A stretch of DNA of 48,210 nucleotides from positions 1-48,210 of the forward strand of contig JAITIP010000028.1 of the NCBI GenBank assembly GCA_031279415.1. The letters are read 5' to 3'. The DNA is from Candidatus Endomicrobium procryptotermitis. GTDB taxonomy: Bacteria; Elusimicrobiota; Endomicrobiia; Endomicrobiales; Endomicrobiaceae. The position numbers and the translations under genes were made by a program. Below, one piece after another: positions 16,614-25,362 of the stretch; position 1 is the first letter of the stretch; every line of letters begins with the position of its first letter. The notes under the pieces are model-generated. The model was given only the letters and a program-made list of their open reading frames with translations. It made no database searches and had not been told where the DNA came from.

Positions 16614-18458
16614 ATGATAAAAATTGCAAATCTCAATAAATCATTCGGAAGCAGAATTCTTTTTGACAATCTCAATCTGAGCGTCAATGAAAAAGAACGC
16701 GTCGGACTGGTTGGAAGAAATGGTCACGGAAAAACCACTTTATTTAAAATTATTCTTGGAGAAACGGAATACGATTCCGGTTCCGTAAGCATGCCTAAAA
16801 ATTACAAAATAGGTTACCTGGAGCAGCATATCAATTTCACAAAACAAACGGCAGTTGAAGAAGCCTGTCTGGCATTGCCCAAAATGGAAAAAAACGAACA
16901 ATGGAAAGTGGAAAAAATTCTTTCAGGGCTTGGGTTTTCCTCTTCTGATATGCTGAAAAATCCTCTTGACTTTTCCGGAGGTTATAAAATCCGCATAAAT
17001 CTGGCAAAAGTTTTGTTGTCGGACGCAAATATGCTTATGCTTGACGAGCCGAATAATTATCTTGATATTGTGGCTATAAGATGGCTTTCTTCTTTTTTGC
17101 GCGGCTGGAAAGGCGAACTTATGCTTATAACGCATGACAGAAATTTTATGGACAGCGTCATAACACATTGTGCTGCGATTCACCGCACAAAAATAAGAAA
17201 AACATACGGAAACACGCAGAAACTTTATGAGCAGATAGAAAAAGAAGAAGAGATTTATGAAAAAACAAGACAGAATCAAGAGAAAAAGAGAAAACAGACA
17301 GAAATTTTTATCAGAAGGTTCAGAGCGAAAGCAAGGCTTGCGGGCATGGTGCAGTCCAGAATTAAATGTCTTGAAAAACAGGGAAATATGGAAGAGCTTC
17401 CTGAAATAGAAAATCTCGATTTTTCTTTTTCGGGAATTGCATTTCATGCGGCGAAAATGCTGGGAGTCCATAATCTTGGTTTTGGATATACTGCGGACAA
17501 TATGCTGATGCAAAAACTCTCTTTTGATATTTTAAAAAAGGACAGAATATGCGTTATAGGTAAAAATGGAAAAGGTAAATCGACTCTTTTAAAACTTTTA
17601 GCTGAAAGGATTGTTCCCATCGAGGGAAGCATAAAAAAACATCCCGATTTAAAAATATCTTATTTTGTGCAGTCGGACAGCACAAATCTTATCGCACAAA
17701 GAACGGTTTTCGAAGAAATTATGAGTACTGACAGCGAATGCCTGCCTCAAAAAGCAAGAAATATTGCGGGCGCGATGATGTTTAGCGGCGATGATGTATC
17801 AAAACAAATCAAAGTTTTAAGCGGAGGGGAAAAAAGCCGTGTTTTACTTGGAAAAATACTTGTCAAGCCTGCCCATCTGCTTCTTCTGGACGAGCCTACA
17901 AATCATCTCGATATGGAATCATGCGAAAGTCTTATTGAAGCCATTGAAGAGTTTGAAGGTTCGGTTATAATGGTTACACATAATGAAGAGCTTCTCCACA
18001 ATATAGCCAAAAGGCTTATAGTTTTTGACAGAGGCAGAGTAAGCGTTTTTGAAGGCTCTTATAGGGATTTTTTAAACGGCAGAGGATGGGAAGATGAAGG
18101 CGATAACATAAAGTCAAAAGACGATGTAAAAAATAAAAATTTGGGCAGAGAAGAAATCAAAAAGCAGAGAGCATGTCTTATTCAGAAAAAGTCCGCAGTT
18201 TTAAAACCTCTTGAAGAAAAAATTATAAAACTTGAAAAAGAAATATTACAGAAAGAAAAAGAACTGCAAATAAATACAGAAAAACTTATCAAGGCTTCGA
18301 TTGAAAAAGACATAGAATTTCTTGCCGAAGGTCCAAAAGTGGATAAACGATTAAAAGCTGAACTTGGCTTTTTATATGATGATTTTTCCGATGTAACCGA
18401 AGAGTTTGAAAAACAATCGGAATACTTTAAAATTAAAATGATGAAATTTGACGGATAA
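16614..18458 (+). CDS. ABC-F family ATPase (ribosome-associated)
   Basis: A 614-residue soluble protein with two ATP-binding cassettes and no membrane segments. Cassette 1 has Walker [10 protein letters not shown] (about 35-43), signature [10 protein letters not shown] and Walker [13 protein letters not shown]. Cassette 2 has [18 protein letters not shown] and [12 protein letters not shown]. The linker between them (about 200-265) is a long charged helix pair, as in the P-site tRNA interaction motif of ABC-F proteins, and a coiled coil (about 520-600) ends the chain, like Uup. Family members act on the ribosome in translation rescue, early elongation or antibiotic protection. Which of these applies is not decidable here. 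It stands alone, divergent from the lipoprotein pair. Confidence 0.9.
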   Translation: MIKIANLNKSFGSRILFDNLNLSVNEKERVGLVGRNGHGKTTLFKIILGETEYDSGSVSMPKNYKIGYLEQHINFTKQTAVEEACLALPKMEKNEQWKVEKILSGLGFSSSDMLKNPLDFSGGYKIRINLAKVLLSDANMLMLDEPNNYLDIVAIRWLSSFLRGWKGELMLITHDRNFMDSVITHCAAIHRTKIRKTYGNTQKLYEQIEKEEEIYEKTRQNQEKKRKQTEIFIRRFRAKARLAGMVQSRIKCLEKQGNMEELPEIENLDFSFSGIAFHAAKMLGVHNLGFGYTADNMLMQKLSFDILKKDRICVIGKNGKGKSTLLKLLAERIVPIEGSIKKHPDLKISYFVQSDSTNLIAQRTVFEEIMSTDSECLPQKARNIAGAMMFSGDDVSKQIKVLSGGEKSRVLLGKILVKPAHLLLLDEPTNHLDMESCESLIEAIEEFEGSVIMVTHNEELLHNIAKRLIVFDRGRVSVFEGSYRDFLNGRGWEDEGDNIKSKDDVKNKNLGREEIKKQRACLIQKKSAVLKPLEEKIIKLEKEILQKEKELQINTEKLIKASIEKDIEFLAEGPKVDKRLKAELGFLYDDFSDVTEEFEKQSEYFKIKMMKFDG

Positions 18459-18534
18459 ATACAACATAGAAAAAAATTGCCGCATATGATGGCCTATTGT
18501 GTATCTTCTTTTCCCTGTCAAATCATTTAAAAAA

Positions 18535-18583
18535 GACACCGAAAATATATTATAGTTTGTCGTTGTTTGTCTTTTTTGGTGTC
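18535..18583. repeat. imperfect inverted repeat upstream of serA
   Basis: GACACC (18535-18540) with adjacent A-run pairs with GGTGTC (18578-18583) and its T-run. It lies between the ABC-F stop and the serA promoter. It might be a weak terminator, but no U-tract follows the right arm. Part of it resembles the intergenic sequence at about 3754-3783 on the opposite strand. Confidence 0.4.
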
Positions 18584-18608
18584 ATTTTACTTGACAAGAT
18601 TCGTTTTC

Positions 18609-18637
18609 TTTAAAAACAGGTTTATTTATGTTATAAT
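18609..18637 (+). promoter_or_regulatory. extended -10 promoter of serA
   Basis: TTTAAA (18609-18614), 17 bases, TATAAT (18632-18637) preceded by TGt, an extended -10. The start would be near 18644, leaving a leader of about 27 bases with AGGAGG at 18662-18667. A perfect TTGACA at 18591 is 35 bases from the -10 and is not its partner. There is no space for a riboswitch after this start. Confidence 0.65.
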
Positions 18638-18670
18638 ACCACATAAAAAAACCGATAAAATAGGAGGAGA

Positions 18671-20302
18671 ATGGAAAAAATGTATAAAATTTTAAAGACT
18701 TATAAAAGTGATGAAGGGCTTGAGGCATTGATATCGAACAAAGAGTTTGAAATAGTTACAAAGGACAAGCCTTCCTCCGATAAGTACAAAACGCTTAAGG
18801 AAGAATTTGATACAGTTGATGAAGATTTAAAAAATTTTATAAAGGATATAGACTGTCTTTTAATACGTTCTGAAGTCAAGGTTTCTGAAGCTTTTATAAA
18901 GGCCGCACCAAAACTTAAATTTATCGGCAGAGCCGGCACCGGCGTTGACAATGTTGACAAAGATGCAGCGACCCAAAAAGGAGTTATCGTAGCAAATGTA
19001 CCCGGCGGAAATACGATTTCTGTAGCCGAGCATACTGTAGGACTGATACTTTCCATGGCTAGAAGCCTTCCTGATGCCGTCATTTCAATGAAAAACAAAA
19101 AGTGGGAAAAAAAGAAATTTATGGGAAATGAAATATTCGGAAAAACTCTTGGACTTATCGGACTTGGGAGAATAGGCACTGAAGTCGCAAAAAGGCTGTT
19201 GTCTTTTGGAATGAAAGTTGTGGCTTACGATCCGTTTGCAAATACCGAAATTGCCAAAGCCAACGGTATAGATTTAATAGCTCTTGACGAAGTTTTTGCA
19301 AAGTCCGACTATCTTTCTATACATTCTCCACTTACGGACGATACTAAAGGAATGATAAACGCAGCCAATATATCCAAAATGAAAGACGGAGTAAGAATAG
19401 TTAACTGTGCAAGAGGTGCGATTATTAATGATAAAGATTTGTCGGAAGCCGTAAAATCCGGAAAAGTTGCGGGCGCTGCTCTGGACGTTTTTATAAAGGA
19501 ACCTCCGGAAGAATGGACTTTAATTGAAACTGAAAACGTAATAGCCACTCCTCATTTAGCTGCATCAACCGAGGAAGCGCAGGTAAAAATAGCGCAGGAA
19601 ATGAGCGAAGTTATAATAGATTTTTTTACTAAAGGTCTTATAAGAAATGCCGTAAACGTTCCTACGGTTGATTGGGAAACTTATAAGAAAATGAAACCTT
19701 ACATAGAACTTGCTTCAAAAATCGGTTCTTTTCAGGGGCAAATTGCCGAAGGTGGAATTATAAATGTAGAGATAAGCTATTTCGGAAATATTGCAGCCTT
19801 TAATATCAATCCGCTTACAGTGGCTTATCTTGAGGGCTTGTTAAGCCATATTCTCGATATAAAAGTGAATTCCGTAAACGTTTCTCTTATAGCAAAGGAA
19901 AGAGGAATTAAAATAAAACAAATCATAAACCGCGATATAGATGATTATGTCGGTTCAATCAACGCCAAACTCAAAACTGATAAAGGCGAATTTTTGATGT
20001 CGGGAACTCTTTTTGGTGATACAAATCCAAGGATAGTAAATATTAACGGACTAATCGTTGACATTGTACCTTCTGCCGGAAAAATACTTATCATTAATGA
20101 TGACAAGCCCGGTGTAGTCGGCAGAGTGGGCGCCGCGCTCGGTGACAACAATGTAAACATCGCAGGAATGAATGTAGGAAGAAAAGTTGTCGGCGGAGAA
20201 GCGCTTACTGTTATTGAAGTTGACAGCGCTATCTCAAACGATGTTATTGACAAAATTGCAAAAATAAAAGGTGTAAAAAAAGCGAAATATATAGCTTTAT
20301 AA
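18671..20302 (+). CDS. serA: D-3-phosphoglycerate dehydrogenase
   Basis: A 543-residue cytoplasmic enzyme that oxidises 3-phosphoglycerate to phosphohydroxypyruvate with NAD+, the first step of serine synthesis. The NAD-binding motif is G164-L-G-R-I-G169. Catalytic residues of the D-2-hydroxyacid dehydrogenase family are present: R248 (NCARGAIIND), E277 and H295 (ATPHLAAS). The long form is seen: an intervening ASB-type domain (about 330-455) and a C-terminal ACT domain (ILIINDDKPGVVGRVG onward) that usually mediates serine control. AGGAGG lies three bases before ATG 18671; an in-frame ATG at 18680 with 12-base spacing is an alternative start. No serB or serC is nearby. Confidence 0.95.
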   Translation: MEKMYKILKTYKSDEGLEALISNKEFEIVTKDKPSSDKYKTLKEEFDTVDEDLKNFIKDIDCLLIRSEVKVSEAFIKAAPKLKFIGRAGTGVDNVDKDAATQKGVIVANVPGGNTISVAEHTVGLILSMARSLPDAVISMKNKKWEKKKFMGNEIFGKTLGLIGLGRIGTEVAKRLLSFGMKVVAYDPFANTEIAKANGIDLIALDEVFAKSDYLSIHSPLTDDTKGMINAANISKMKDGVRIVNCARGAIINDKDLSEAVKSGKVAGAALDVFIKEPPEEWTLIETENVIATPHLAASTEEAQVKIAQEMSEVIIDFFTKGLIRNAVNVPTVDWETYKKMKPYIELASKIGSFQGQIAEGGIINVEISYFGNIAAFNINPLTVAYLEGLLSHILDIKVNSVNVSLIAKERGIKIKQIINRDIDDYVGSINAKLKTDKGEFLMSGTLFGDTNPRIVNINGLIVDIVPSAGKILIINDDKPGVVGRVGAALGDNNVNIAGMNVGRKVVGGEALTVIEVDSAISNDVIDKIAKIKGVKKAKYIAL

Positions 20303-20330
20303 TTTGCATATTATTATGATAAGAGCTGTA

Positions 20331-20368
20331 AATGAACCTCTGCACAGCAAGCTGTGCAGAGGTTCATT
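20331..20368 (+). terminator. perfect 18-bp palindromic hairpin after serA
   Basis: AATGAACCTCTGCACAGC (20331-20348) and its exact reverse complement (20351-20368) are separated by only AA. This very stable stem lies 28 bases after the serA stop. The following bases (TCTCTATTTGTCTC) are U-rich but not a clean U-run. A terminator for serA is the simplest reading; the perfect symmetry is unusual. Confidence 0.6.
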
Positions 20369-20480
20369 CTCTATTTGTCTCTTGCTAAAATGCTTCTTTT
20401 TTCAAAGACAACATTCAGTACGCGTTTTTATCTTTGCACTAAGATTGTCCAGTCGAACCCTGCAAAAATACCTTCAAAAT

Positions 20481-20489
20481 TGATATAAT
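20481..20489 (+). promoter_or_regulatory. extended -10 element immediately before miaB
   Basis: TGaTATAAT (20481-20489), a perfect extended -10 with no recognisable -35. The predicted start near 20496 is about three bases before the miaB ATG at 20499, and no Shine-Dalgarno sequence is present, so the transcript may be leaderless. Confidence 0.55.
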
Positions 20490-20498
20490 TGCAAAATA

Positions 20499-21758
20499 AT
20501 GAATTATTTAATAGAGACAATCGGATGTCAGATGAATGTCTGCGATTCCGATATACTAAATTCAGTTCTTTTGTCATATGGCGGTACAAAAGTAAATACT
20601 TTGTCCGATGCGGATGTCGTCATTATTAATACTTGCGCAGTACGCGCTCAGGCTGAACAAAAAGCTTTTTCTTTTTTGGGAAGAGTTGACGAGTTTAAAA
20701 AGGAAAAAAAGCGCGGTTTGAAAATTGTGGTCGTCGGCTGCATGGCCGAAAGACTCGGGGACAAAATAAAAAGACGTTTTCACGGAATTGACCTCATCAT
20801 AGGTGCAAAAGACATAGGTAATGCTGCGGTAAGAATACTTGATTTGTGCGGTATGGATAAAAATGTAAAAAGTGAAATACATGGAGAAAAATCAGATATA
20901 GTGCGTTATGTGACGATTATGTGCGGCTGTGACAATTACTGCTCTTACTGCATAGTTCCTTCTGTGAGGGGGAAAGAGATAAGCTTTGATTACAAAAATA
21001 TTATCAACGAATGCAGAGTTATGGCCGGAAATGGAGCCAAAGAAATAATACTTCTGGGACAAAATGTCAATTCTTACCGGTGCGGAGATGTTAATTTCGC
21101 TTCTCTGATAAAAAAAGTTTCTGAAATCGATGAAATTCAAAGAATAAGATTTATGACAAATCACCCGAAGGATTTGAGCTCTGAATTAATTGAAACGATG
21201 GAGGCACATTCCAAAGTGTGTCCACATATACATCTGCCGATGCAGTCGGCTTCAAATAAAGTTCTGTATGACATGGAGAGGAAATACACTTATGAACATT
21301 ATCTCGGACTTGTGAGCATGCTCAGAAATAAAATTCCTGATATTAACATTACAACTGACATTATCGTCGGCTTCCCGGGTGAAACGGAAGAAGACTTTCT
21401 GACTACTTTAAAAGCCATACAGCAGATACGTTTCGGGGGGTTGTACGTTTTCCGTTATTCTCCGCGACCTAATACGAAAGCAGCGGCCATGCGCGATGAT
21501 GTGCCTTTGGAAGAAAAGAAAAGGCGGCATGCGATAATACTTGAAGAATCAAACAAAATATCGGTTGAAATAGTGTCAAAATATGTAGGAACCGCACAGG
21601 AGGTTTTAACGGAAAAACACGAAAATGGAATTCTGCAAGCAAGAACGAGAAGCGCAAGAAAAGTGTTTATAAAAGGTGGAGAAAAAGATTTGGGAAGAAA
21701 CATGAATGTTTTGATAAAAGAAGCAAAAATAAATTCTCTTTTCGGCGATATTATATGA
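20499..21758 (+). CDS. miaB: tRNA-2-methylthio-N6-dimethylallyladenosine synthase (MiaB-type)
   Basis: A 419-residue radical-SAM methylthiotransferase that converts i6A37 to ms2i6A37 in tRNAs reading UNN codons. The N-terminal UPF0004 domain contributes three cluster cysteines (IGCQMN, NTCAVR, VGCMAER). The radical-SAM cluster ligands are C144, C148 and C151 (CDNYCSYC). The C-terminal part is a TRAM domain (about 355-419). Its substrate is made by MiaA, encoded at 27217 in the same run of genes. MiaB and the related RimO/MtaB enzymes share this layout; IETIGCQMN and the overall length favour MiaB. Its stop overlaps the next start (ATGA). It opens the long gene run to about 33,768. Confidence 0.92.
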   Translation: MNYLIETIGCQMNVCDSDILNSVLLSYGGTKVNTLSDADVVIINTCAVRAQAEQKAFSFLGRVDEFKKEKKRGLKIVVVGCMAERLGDKIKRRFHGIDLIIGAKDIGNAAVRILDLCGMDKNVKSEIHGEKSDIVRYVTIMCGCDNYCSYCIVPSVRGKEISFDYKNIINECRVMAGNGAKEIILLGQNVNSYRCGDVNFASLIKKVSEIDEIQRIRFMTNHPKDLSSELIETMEAHSKVCPHIHLPMQSASNKVLYDMERKYTYEHYLGLVSMLRNKIPDINITTDIIVGFPGETEEDFLTTLKAIQQIRFGGLYVFRYSPRPNTKAAAMRDDVPLEEKKRRHAIILEESNKISVEIVSKYVGTAQEVLTEKHENGILQARTRSARKVFIKGGEKDLGRNMNVLIKEAKINSLFGDII

Positions 21759-22339
21759 AAAAATCTAAAAATATCAAGTTTGTAATTTTGCTTTTATTGT
21801 TTTTGCTTACCACATGGTACCTTCTTTACGGGCTTAATCGCATAGGAATCTTTAAAGAAAATATTTATTATAATGAAGTAAGAGCCGCCTCTCTTTTGTT
21901 TAACGTAGATCCGATTCTTATTGAATCCGTAATGAAAAGAGAATCTAATATGAATCCTGAAGCGATTTCTAACAAAGGCGCCGTTGGACTTATGCAGATT
22001 ATGCCAAAAACAGCTCTGGAAATTTCTGAACATATCATTTTCGGCGATTATAATGAAAATAAACTTACCGACCCTTCGATTAACATAATGTTCGGCGCAT
22101 ATTATCTTTCAAAACTTTTGGACTATTACAACAATAATTTGATTCTTGCTCTGGCGGCTTACAACGCTGGCATAGGTAATGTCGATAAGTGGCTTGAGAA
22201 AGATCCTGATATAGCAAAAAAGTTTTCAAAAATACCGTTTAAAGAAACAAGAAAACACGTAAAGGCTATTGTTATCACATATACTTTTCATAAAGGAGCG
22301 CTACGATTAAAATCTCTTATGAAAACAAAGAAAAAATGA
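21755..22339 (+). CDS. lytic transglycosylase (SLT domain), membrane-anchored
   Basis: A 194-residue protein with one N-terminal membrane segment (about 8-28, FVILLLLFLLTTWYLLYGL) and a soluble lysozyme-like SLT domain. The catalytic glutamate is E63 in MKRESNMNPEA; GAVGLMQIMP and ALAAYNAGIGNVDKWL are the other family hallmarks. It would cleave the MurNAc-GlcNAc bond in peptidoglycan with formation of an anhydro end, on the periplasmic side of the inner membrane. It overlaps both neighbours by four bases (ATGA), an odd but tight pairing of cell-wall and nucleic-acid genes. Confidence 0.92.
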   Translation: MKKSKNIKFVILLLLFLLTTWYLLYGLNRIGIFKENIYYNEVRAASLLFNVDPILIESVMKRESNMNPEAISNKGAVGLMQIMPKTALEISEHIIFGDYNENKLTDPSINIMFGAYYLSKLLDYYNNNLILALAAYNAGIGNVDKWLEKDPDIAKKFSKIPFKETRKHVKAIVITYTFHKGALRLKSLMKTKKK

Positions 22340-24882
22340 CTCCTCTGATGCAGCAATACTGGAGCATAAAATCCGAATATACGGGGATCATTTTGTTTTT
22401 TCGTTTAGGTGATTTCTATGAAATGTTCGGTGATGACGCCGTCAAGGCCTCTCCGGTTATGGAAGTGGTGCTTACTCAGCGCGCGGGGATGCCCATGTGC
22501 GGAGTTCCACATCATTCCGTCAACACATATATTAGAAAACTGATAAATAAAGGGCATAAAGTTGCAGTCTGTGAACAGATAGAAGAGGCTGGAGCATCTA
22601 AAGGCATAGTCAAAAGAAGCGTTGCAAAAGTTATCACGCCCGGCACTGTTCTTGAAGATACTTTGCTTGAATCGAAAAAAAACAATTATTTAATGTCCGT
22701 ATATTTTGACGAAAATACTTTTTCGGGAGCTTTTGCCGCGGCGGATATTTCCACCGGAGATTTCTTTGTTTCAGAATGCTCTTTAAAAACTCTTGAATCG
22801 GAAATTTCAAAGTATAATCCCGGAGAAATCGTCATAAATTCAAAAAATCTTTTAAATCCTTATATTGCTCAGTATGTTGAAAAACTTAAAATTCCCGTAT
22901 CGGAAGTTGAAGAGAAATATTTTGATTTTCCTTCGGGAATGCAAAAAATTCAAAAGACGTTTGGCCCAAATTCCGTTAAATCGTTTGGGCTTGACAAAAA
23001 AGAAATCGTCTCGGCCTGTGCGGCGGTTTTAAATTATATAGCTGAAACTCAACCTCAGTCGGTTGGAATATTTTCTTCGATAAATCATCTAAGGAATACG
23101 GATTTCATGTGTCTTGATGGCACGGCTATAAGAAATTTGGAACTGCTCTATTCGATGTCTTCAGGAAAAACGGAAAACTCTCTTCTATCGGTAATGGATG
23201 GCACTAAAACACCTATGGGCGCCAGAACCTTAAGGCAGTGGCTTATAAAACCTCTTATAGACACGGTTAAAATCAAAGAAAGGCAAAAAAAGGTAGGCTT
23301 TTTTATCGAAGATAGCATTATACGCAAAGAGATACGCGAAAAATTAAAAAACGTTTCCGACATAGAAAGAATTGCCGCCCGCATATCTTCGTCTTCGGCC
23401 AATCCCAGAGAGATATCGGCGTTAAAAGATTCTTTGCGTGTAATAAATGGAATCGCCGCAATATTAAATAGCGATGAAAAACTGAATGCGCTTAAAGATA
23501 AAAATGATATTATAATTAAAAAAATAGAAGATACTTTAGTTGAAGAACCGTCCGTTTCATTAAAAGACGGCAATGTAATAAAAAGTTCCGTAAGCGCCGT
23601 GCTTGACGAATTACGCAGGCTTTCTACAGACACAAAAACGTATATATCGAATCTCGAAACAAAAGAGAGACAGAACAGCGCAATCAATAATCTGAAAATT
23701 GGTTACACTTCTATTTTTGGATACTATATCGAAATTTCAAAAGCAAATATACCTCTTGCCCCAAAACACTATATAAGAAAACAGACTCTTGCAAACTGCG
23801 AAAGATATATAACAGAAGAGCTTAAAGAGCTTGAATCCAAAATTTTATCTTCTCAGGAAAAAATTTTAAGATTGGAAAGCGAGCTTTTCAATATTTTAAG
23901 GCAAGAACTTGCGACATGCTGCAACGATATTTTAAAAACTTCCCATGCAGTAGCCGAGATCGACATCTTCTGCGGCTTTGCCCAAAACGCTCTTGATTAC
24001 AATTATACATGCCCTGAAATCAACGATGGGACCGACTTAAATATTCAGGAGGGGAGACATCCTGTAGTAGAACGCATTTTAAAATCTGGAGAATTCGTCG
24101 CCAACGACACTGATTTTAAATGTGAAAGTTCACGCATAATGATTTTGACGGGTCCTAATATGTCCGGAAAATCCACATATTTAAGGCAAAACGCTTTGAT
24201 AGCTATAATGGCGCAGGTGGGTTCGTACGTTCCGGCAAAAGCTGCCACAATCGGAGTAATCGACAGAATTTTCACAAGAATTGGAGCCGGCGATAATCTT
24301 GCCGGCGGAGAATCGACTTTTATGGTTGAAATGACCGAAACGGCAAATATATTAAACCAATATACTTTCAGAAGCTTGATAATTCTCGATGAAGTCGGAA
24401 GGGGAACTTCTACTTATGATGGAATGTCTATAGCATGGGCGGTCATCGAGTATTTTGCCGATGAAAAACGTGAGGCAAATTTGGGTGCAAAAGTGCTGTT
24501 TGCCACGCATTATTTTGAACTTACAGAACTTTCAAAAAAATATAAAAGCGTTATCAATTTCAGCGTGGACGTAAAAGAGTGGAATGGTGATGTGGTGTTT
24601 CTTCATAAAATAAAAGAGGGCAGTGCGGACAGATCTTACGGCATACATGTTGCGAAAATAGCGGGAATACCGCACAAAGTTATAGAGCGGGCGAACTCCG
24701 TTCTCAGAGAACTTGAAAAAAAACGCGTAGAACCTTCAAAGCTTAACGAAAGTGCACAAATAGAGTTTTTCTGTGCAGCAGAACCCCAAATTTTGATAGA
24801 ATTAAAAAAGTTGGATATTGATAACATGAGCCCTATGGAAGCATTTAAAATTTTGAGTGAATGGAAGGAGAAATATAAATAA
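22336..24882 (+). CDS. mutS: DNA mismatch repair protein MutS
   Basis: An 848-residue mismatch sensor of usual length. The mismatch-reading Phe-x-Glu is F27-Y-E29 (GDFYEMF). The ATPase has Walker A GPNMSGKST (606-614), Walker B with DEVGRGTSTYDG, and the ATHYFEL switch. The C-terminus carries the short helical tetramer/dimer tail (MSPMEAFKILSEWKEKY). It works with MutL, encoded two genes downstream; the MutL here has endonuclease motifs, so repair is expected to be MutH-independent. ATGA overlap with the upstream gene. No defect is seen. Confidence 0.97.
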   Translation: MTPLMQQYWSIKSEYTGIILFFRLGDFYEMFGDDAVKASPVMEVVLTQRAGMPMCGVPHHSVNTYIRKLINKGHKVAVCEQIEEAGASKGIVKRSVAKVITPGTVLEDTLLESKKNNYLMSVYFDENTFSGAFAAADISTGDFFVSECSLKTLESEISKYNPGEIVINSKNLLNPYIAQYVEKLKIPVSEVEEKYFDFPSGMQKIQKTFGPNSVKSFGLDKKEIVSACAAVLNYIAETQPQSVGIFSSINHLRNTDFMCLDGTAIRNLELLYSMSSGKTENSLLSVMDGTKTPMGARTLRQWLIKPLIDTVKIKERQKKVGFFIEDSIIRKEIREKLKNVSDIERIAARISSSSANPREISALKDSLRVINGIAAILNSDEKLNALKDKNDIIIKKIEDTLVEEPSVSLKDGNVIKSSVSAVLDELRRLSTDTKTYISNLETKERQNSAINNLKIGYTSIFGYYIEISKANIPLAPKHYIRKQTLANCERYITEELKELESKILSSQEKILRLESELFNILRQELATCCNDILKTSHAVAEIDIFCGFAQNALDYNYTCPEINDGTDLNIQEGRHPVVERILKSGEFVANDTDFKCESSRIMILTGPNMSGKSTYLRQNALIAIMAQVGSYVPAKAATIGVIDRIFTRIGAGDNLAGGESTFMVEMTETANILNQYTFRSLIILDEVGRGTSTYDGMSIAWAVIEYFADEKREANLGAKVLFATHYFELTELSKKYKSVINFSVDVKEWNGDVVFLHKIKEGSADRSYGIHVAKIAGIPHKVIERANSVLRELEKKRVEPSKLNESAQIEFFCAAEPQILIELKKLDIDNMSPMEAFKILSEWKEKYK

Positions 24883-24883
24883 A

Positions 24884-25360
24884 ATGGTCTTGAGCAAAAT
24901 CTTCGATTCCAAACGGTTGAAATCTAAAAAAATGGAGCGGAAAATGGTTGAAAAAAGAAAAAACCGCAGAATGCCAATTATCAAACAATTTGGAGAGCCC
25001 ATGATGATACAGATGGAAGGTAAATCTGTTCCAGGTGTGATTTTAGATTTATCGGCCGACGGGGTTTCAATGATAACTTATGCCTATATTCCAGTTGGCA
25101 CAGAAATCTGCATGACCATAGATCTTCCTATGCTGAAAACAAGACCCATGAGCGGAAAGATCATATGGACTATGTCGAAAGGCGATATGTGGCGCATTGG
25201 GATTTACATCGGCACTATGGATACGCTCGATGCAAAATATATCAACAGAATGGCCATAGATTTCAATGACTGCGAAAACAAAATTTCGCTCGGCGTGCCT
25301 GATGTATGCATAAAAAGATGTTCGTATCATCAAATTTGCGAAAAACCGCAAAAGATATAA
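24884..25360 (+). CDS. PilZ domain protein with cysteine-rich C-terminal tail
   Basis: About 158 residues from ATG 24884, just past the mutS stop; a GTG at 24857 inside mutS and ATG 24944 are alternatives. AAGGAG lies 13 bases before 24884. The PilZ cyclic-di-GMP signature is complete: RxxxR in EKRKNRRMP, then DLSADG (D/N-x-S-x-x-G). A PilZ barrel follows (VPVGTEICMTIDLP, SGKIIWTMSKGDMWRIGIYI). The C-terminal tail has four cysteines (DCENK, DVCIKRCSYHQIC), spaced so that they could bind metal. It would be a c-di-GMP receptor or adaptor; no effector domain is attached. Wedged between mutS and mutL, it has no obvious tie to repair. Confidence 0.85.
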   Translation: MVLSKIFDSKRLKSKKMERKMVEKRKNRRMPIIKQFGEPMMIQMEGKSVPGVILDLSADGVSMITYAYIPVGTEICMTIDLPMLKTRPMSGKIIWTMSKGDMWRIGIYIGTMDTLDAKYINRMAIDFNDCENKISLGVPDVCIKRCSYHQICEKPQKI

Positions 25361-25362
25361 AA

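Noticed and set aside
18459-18670. Riboswitch or T-box upstream of serA
   Set aside because: The predicted leader is only about 27 bases, and the upstream inverted repeat shows no recognisable aptamer or T-box motif.
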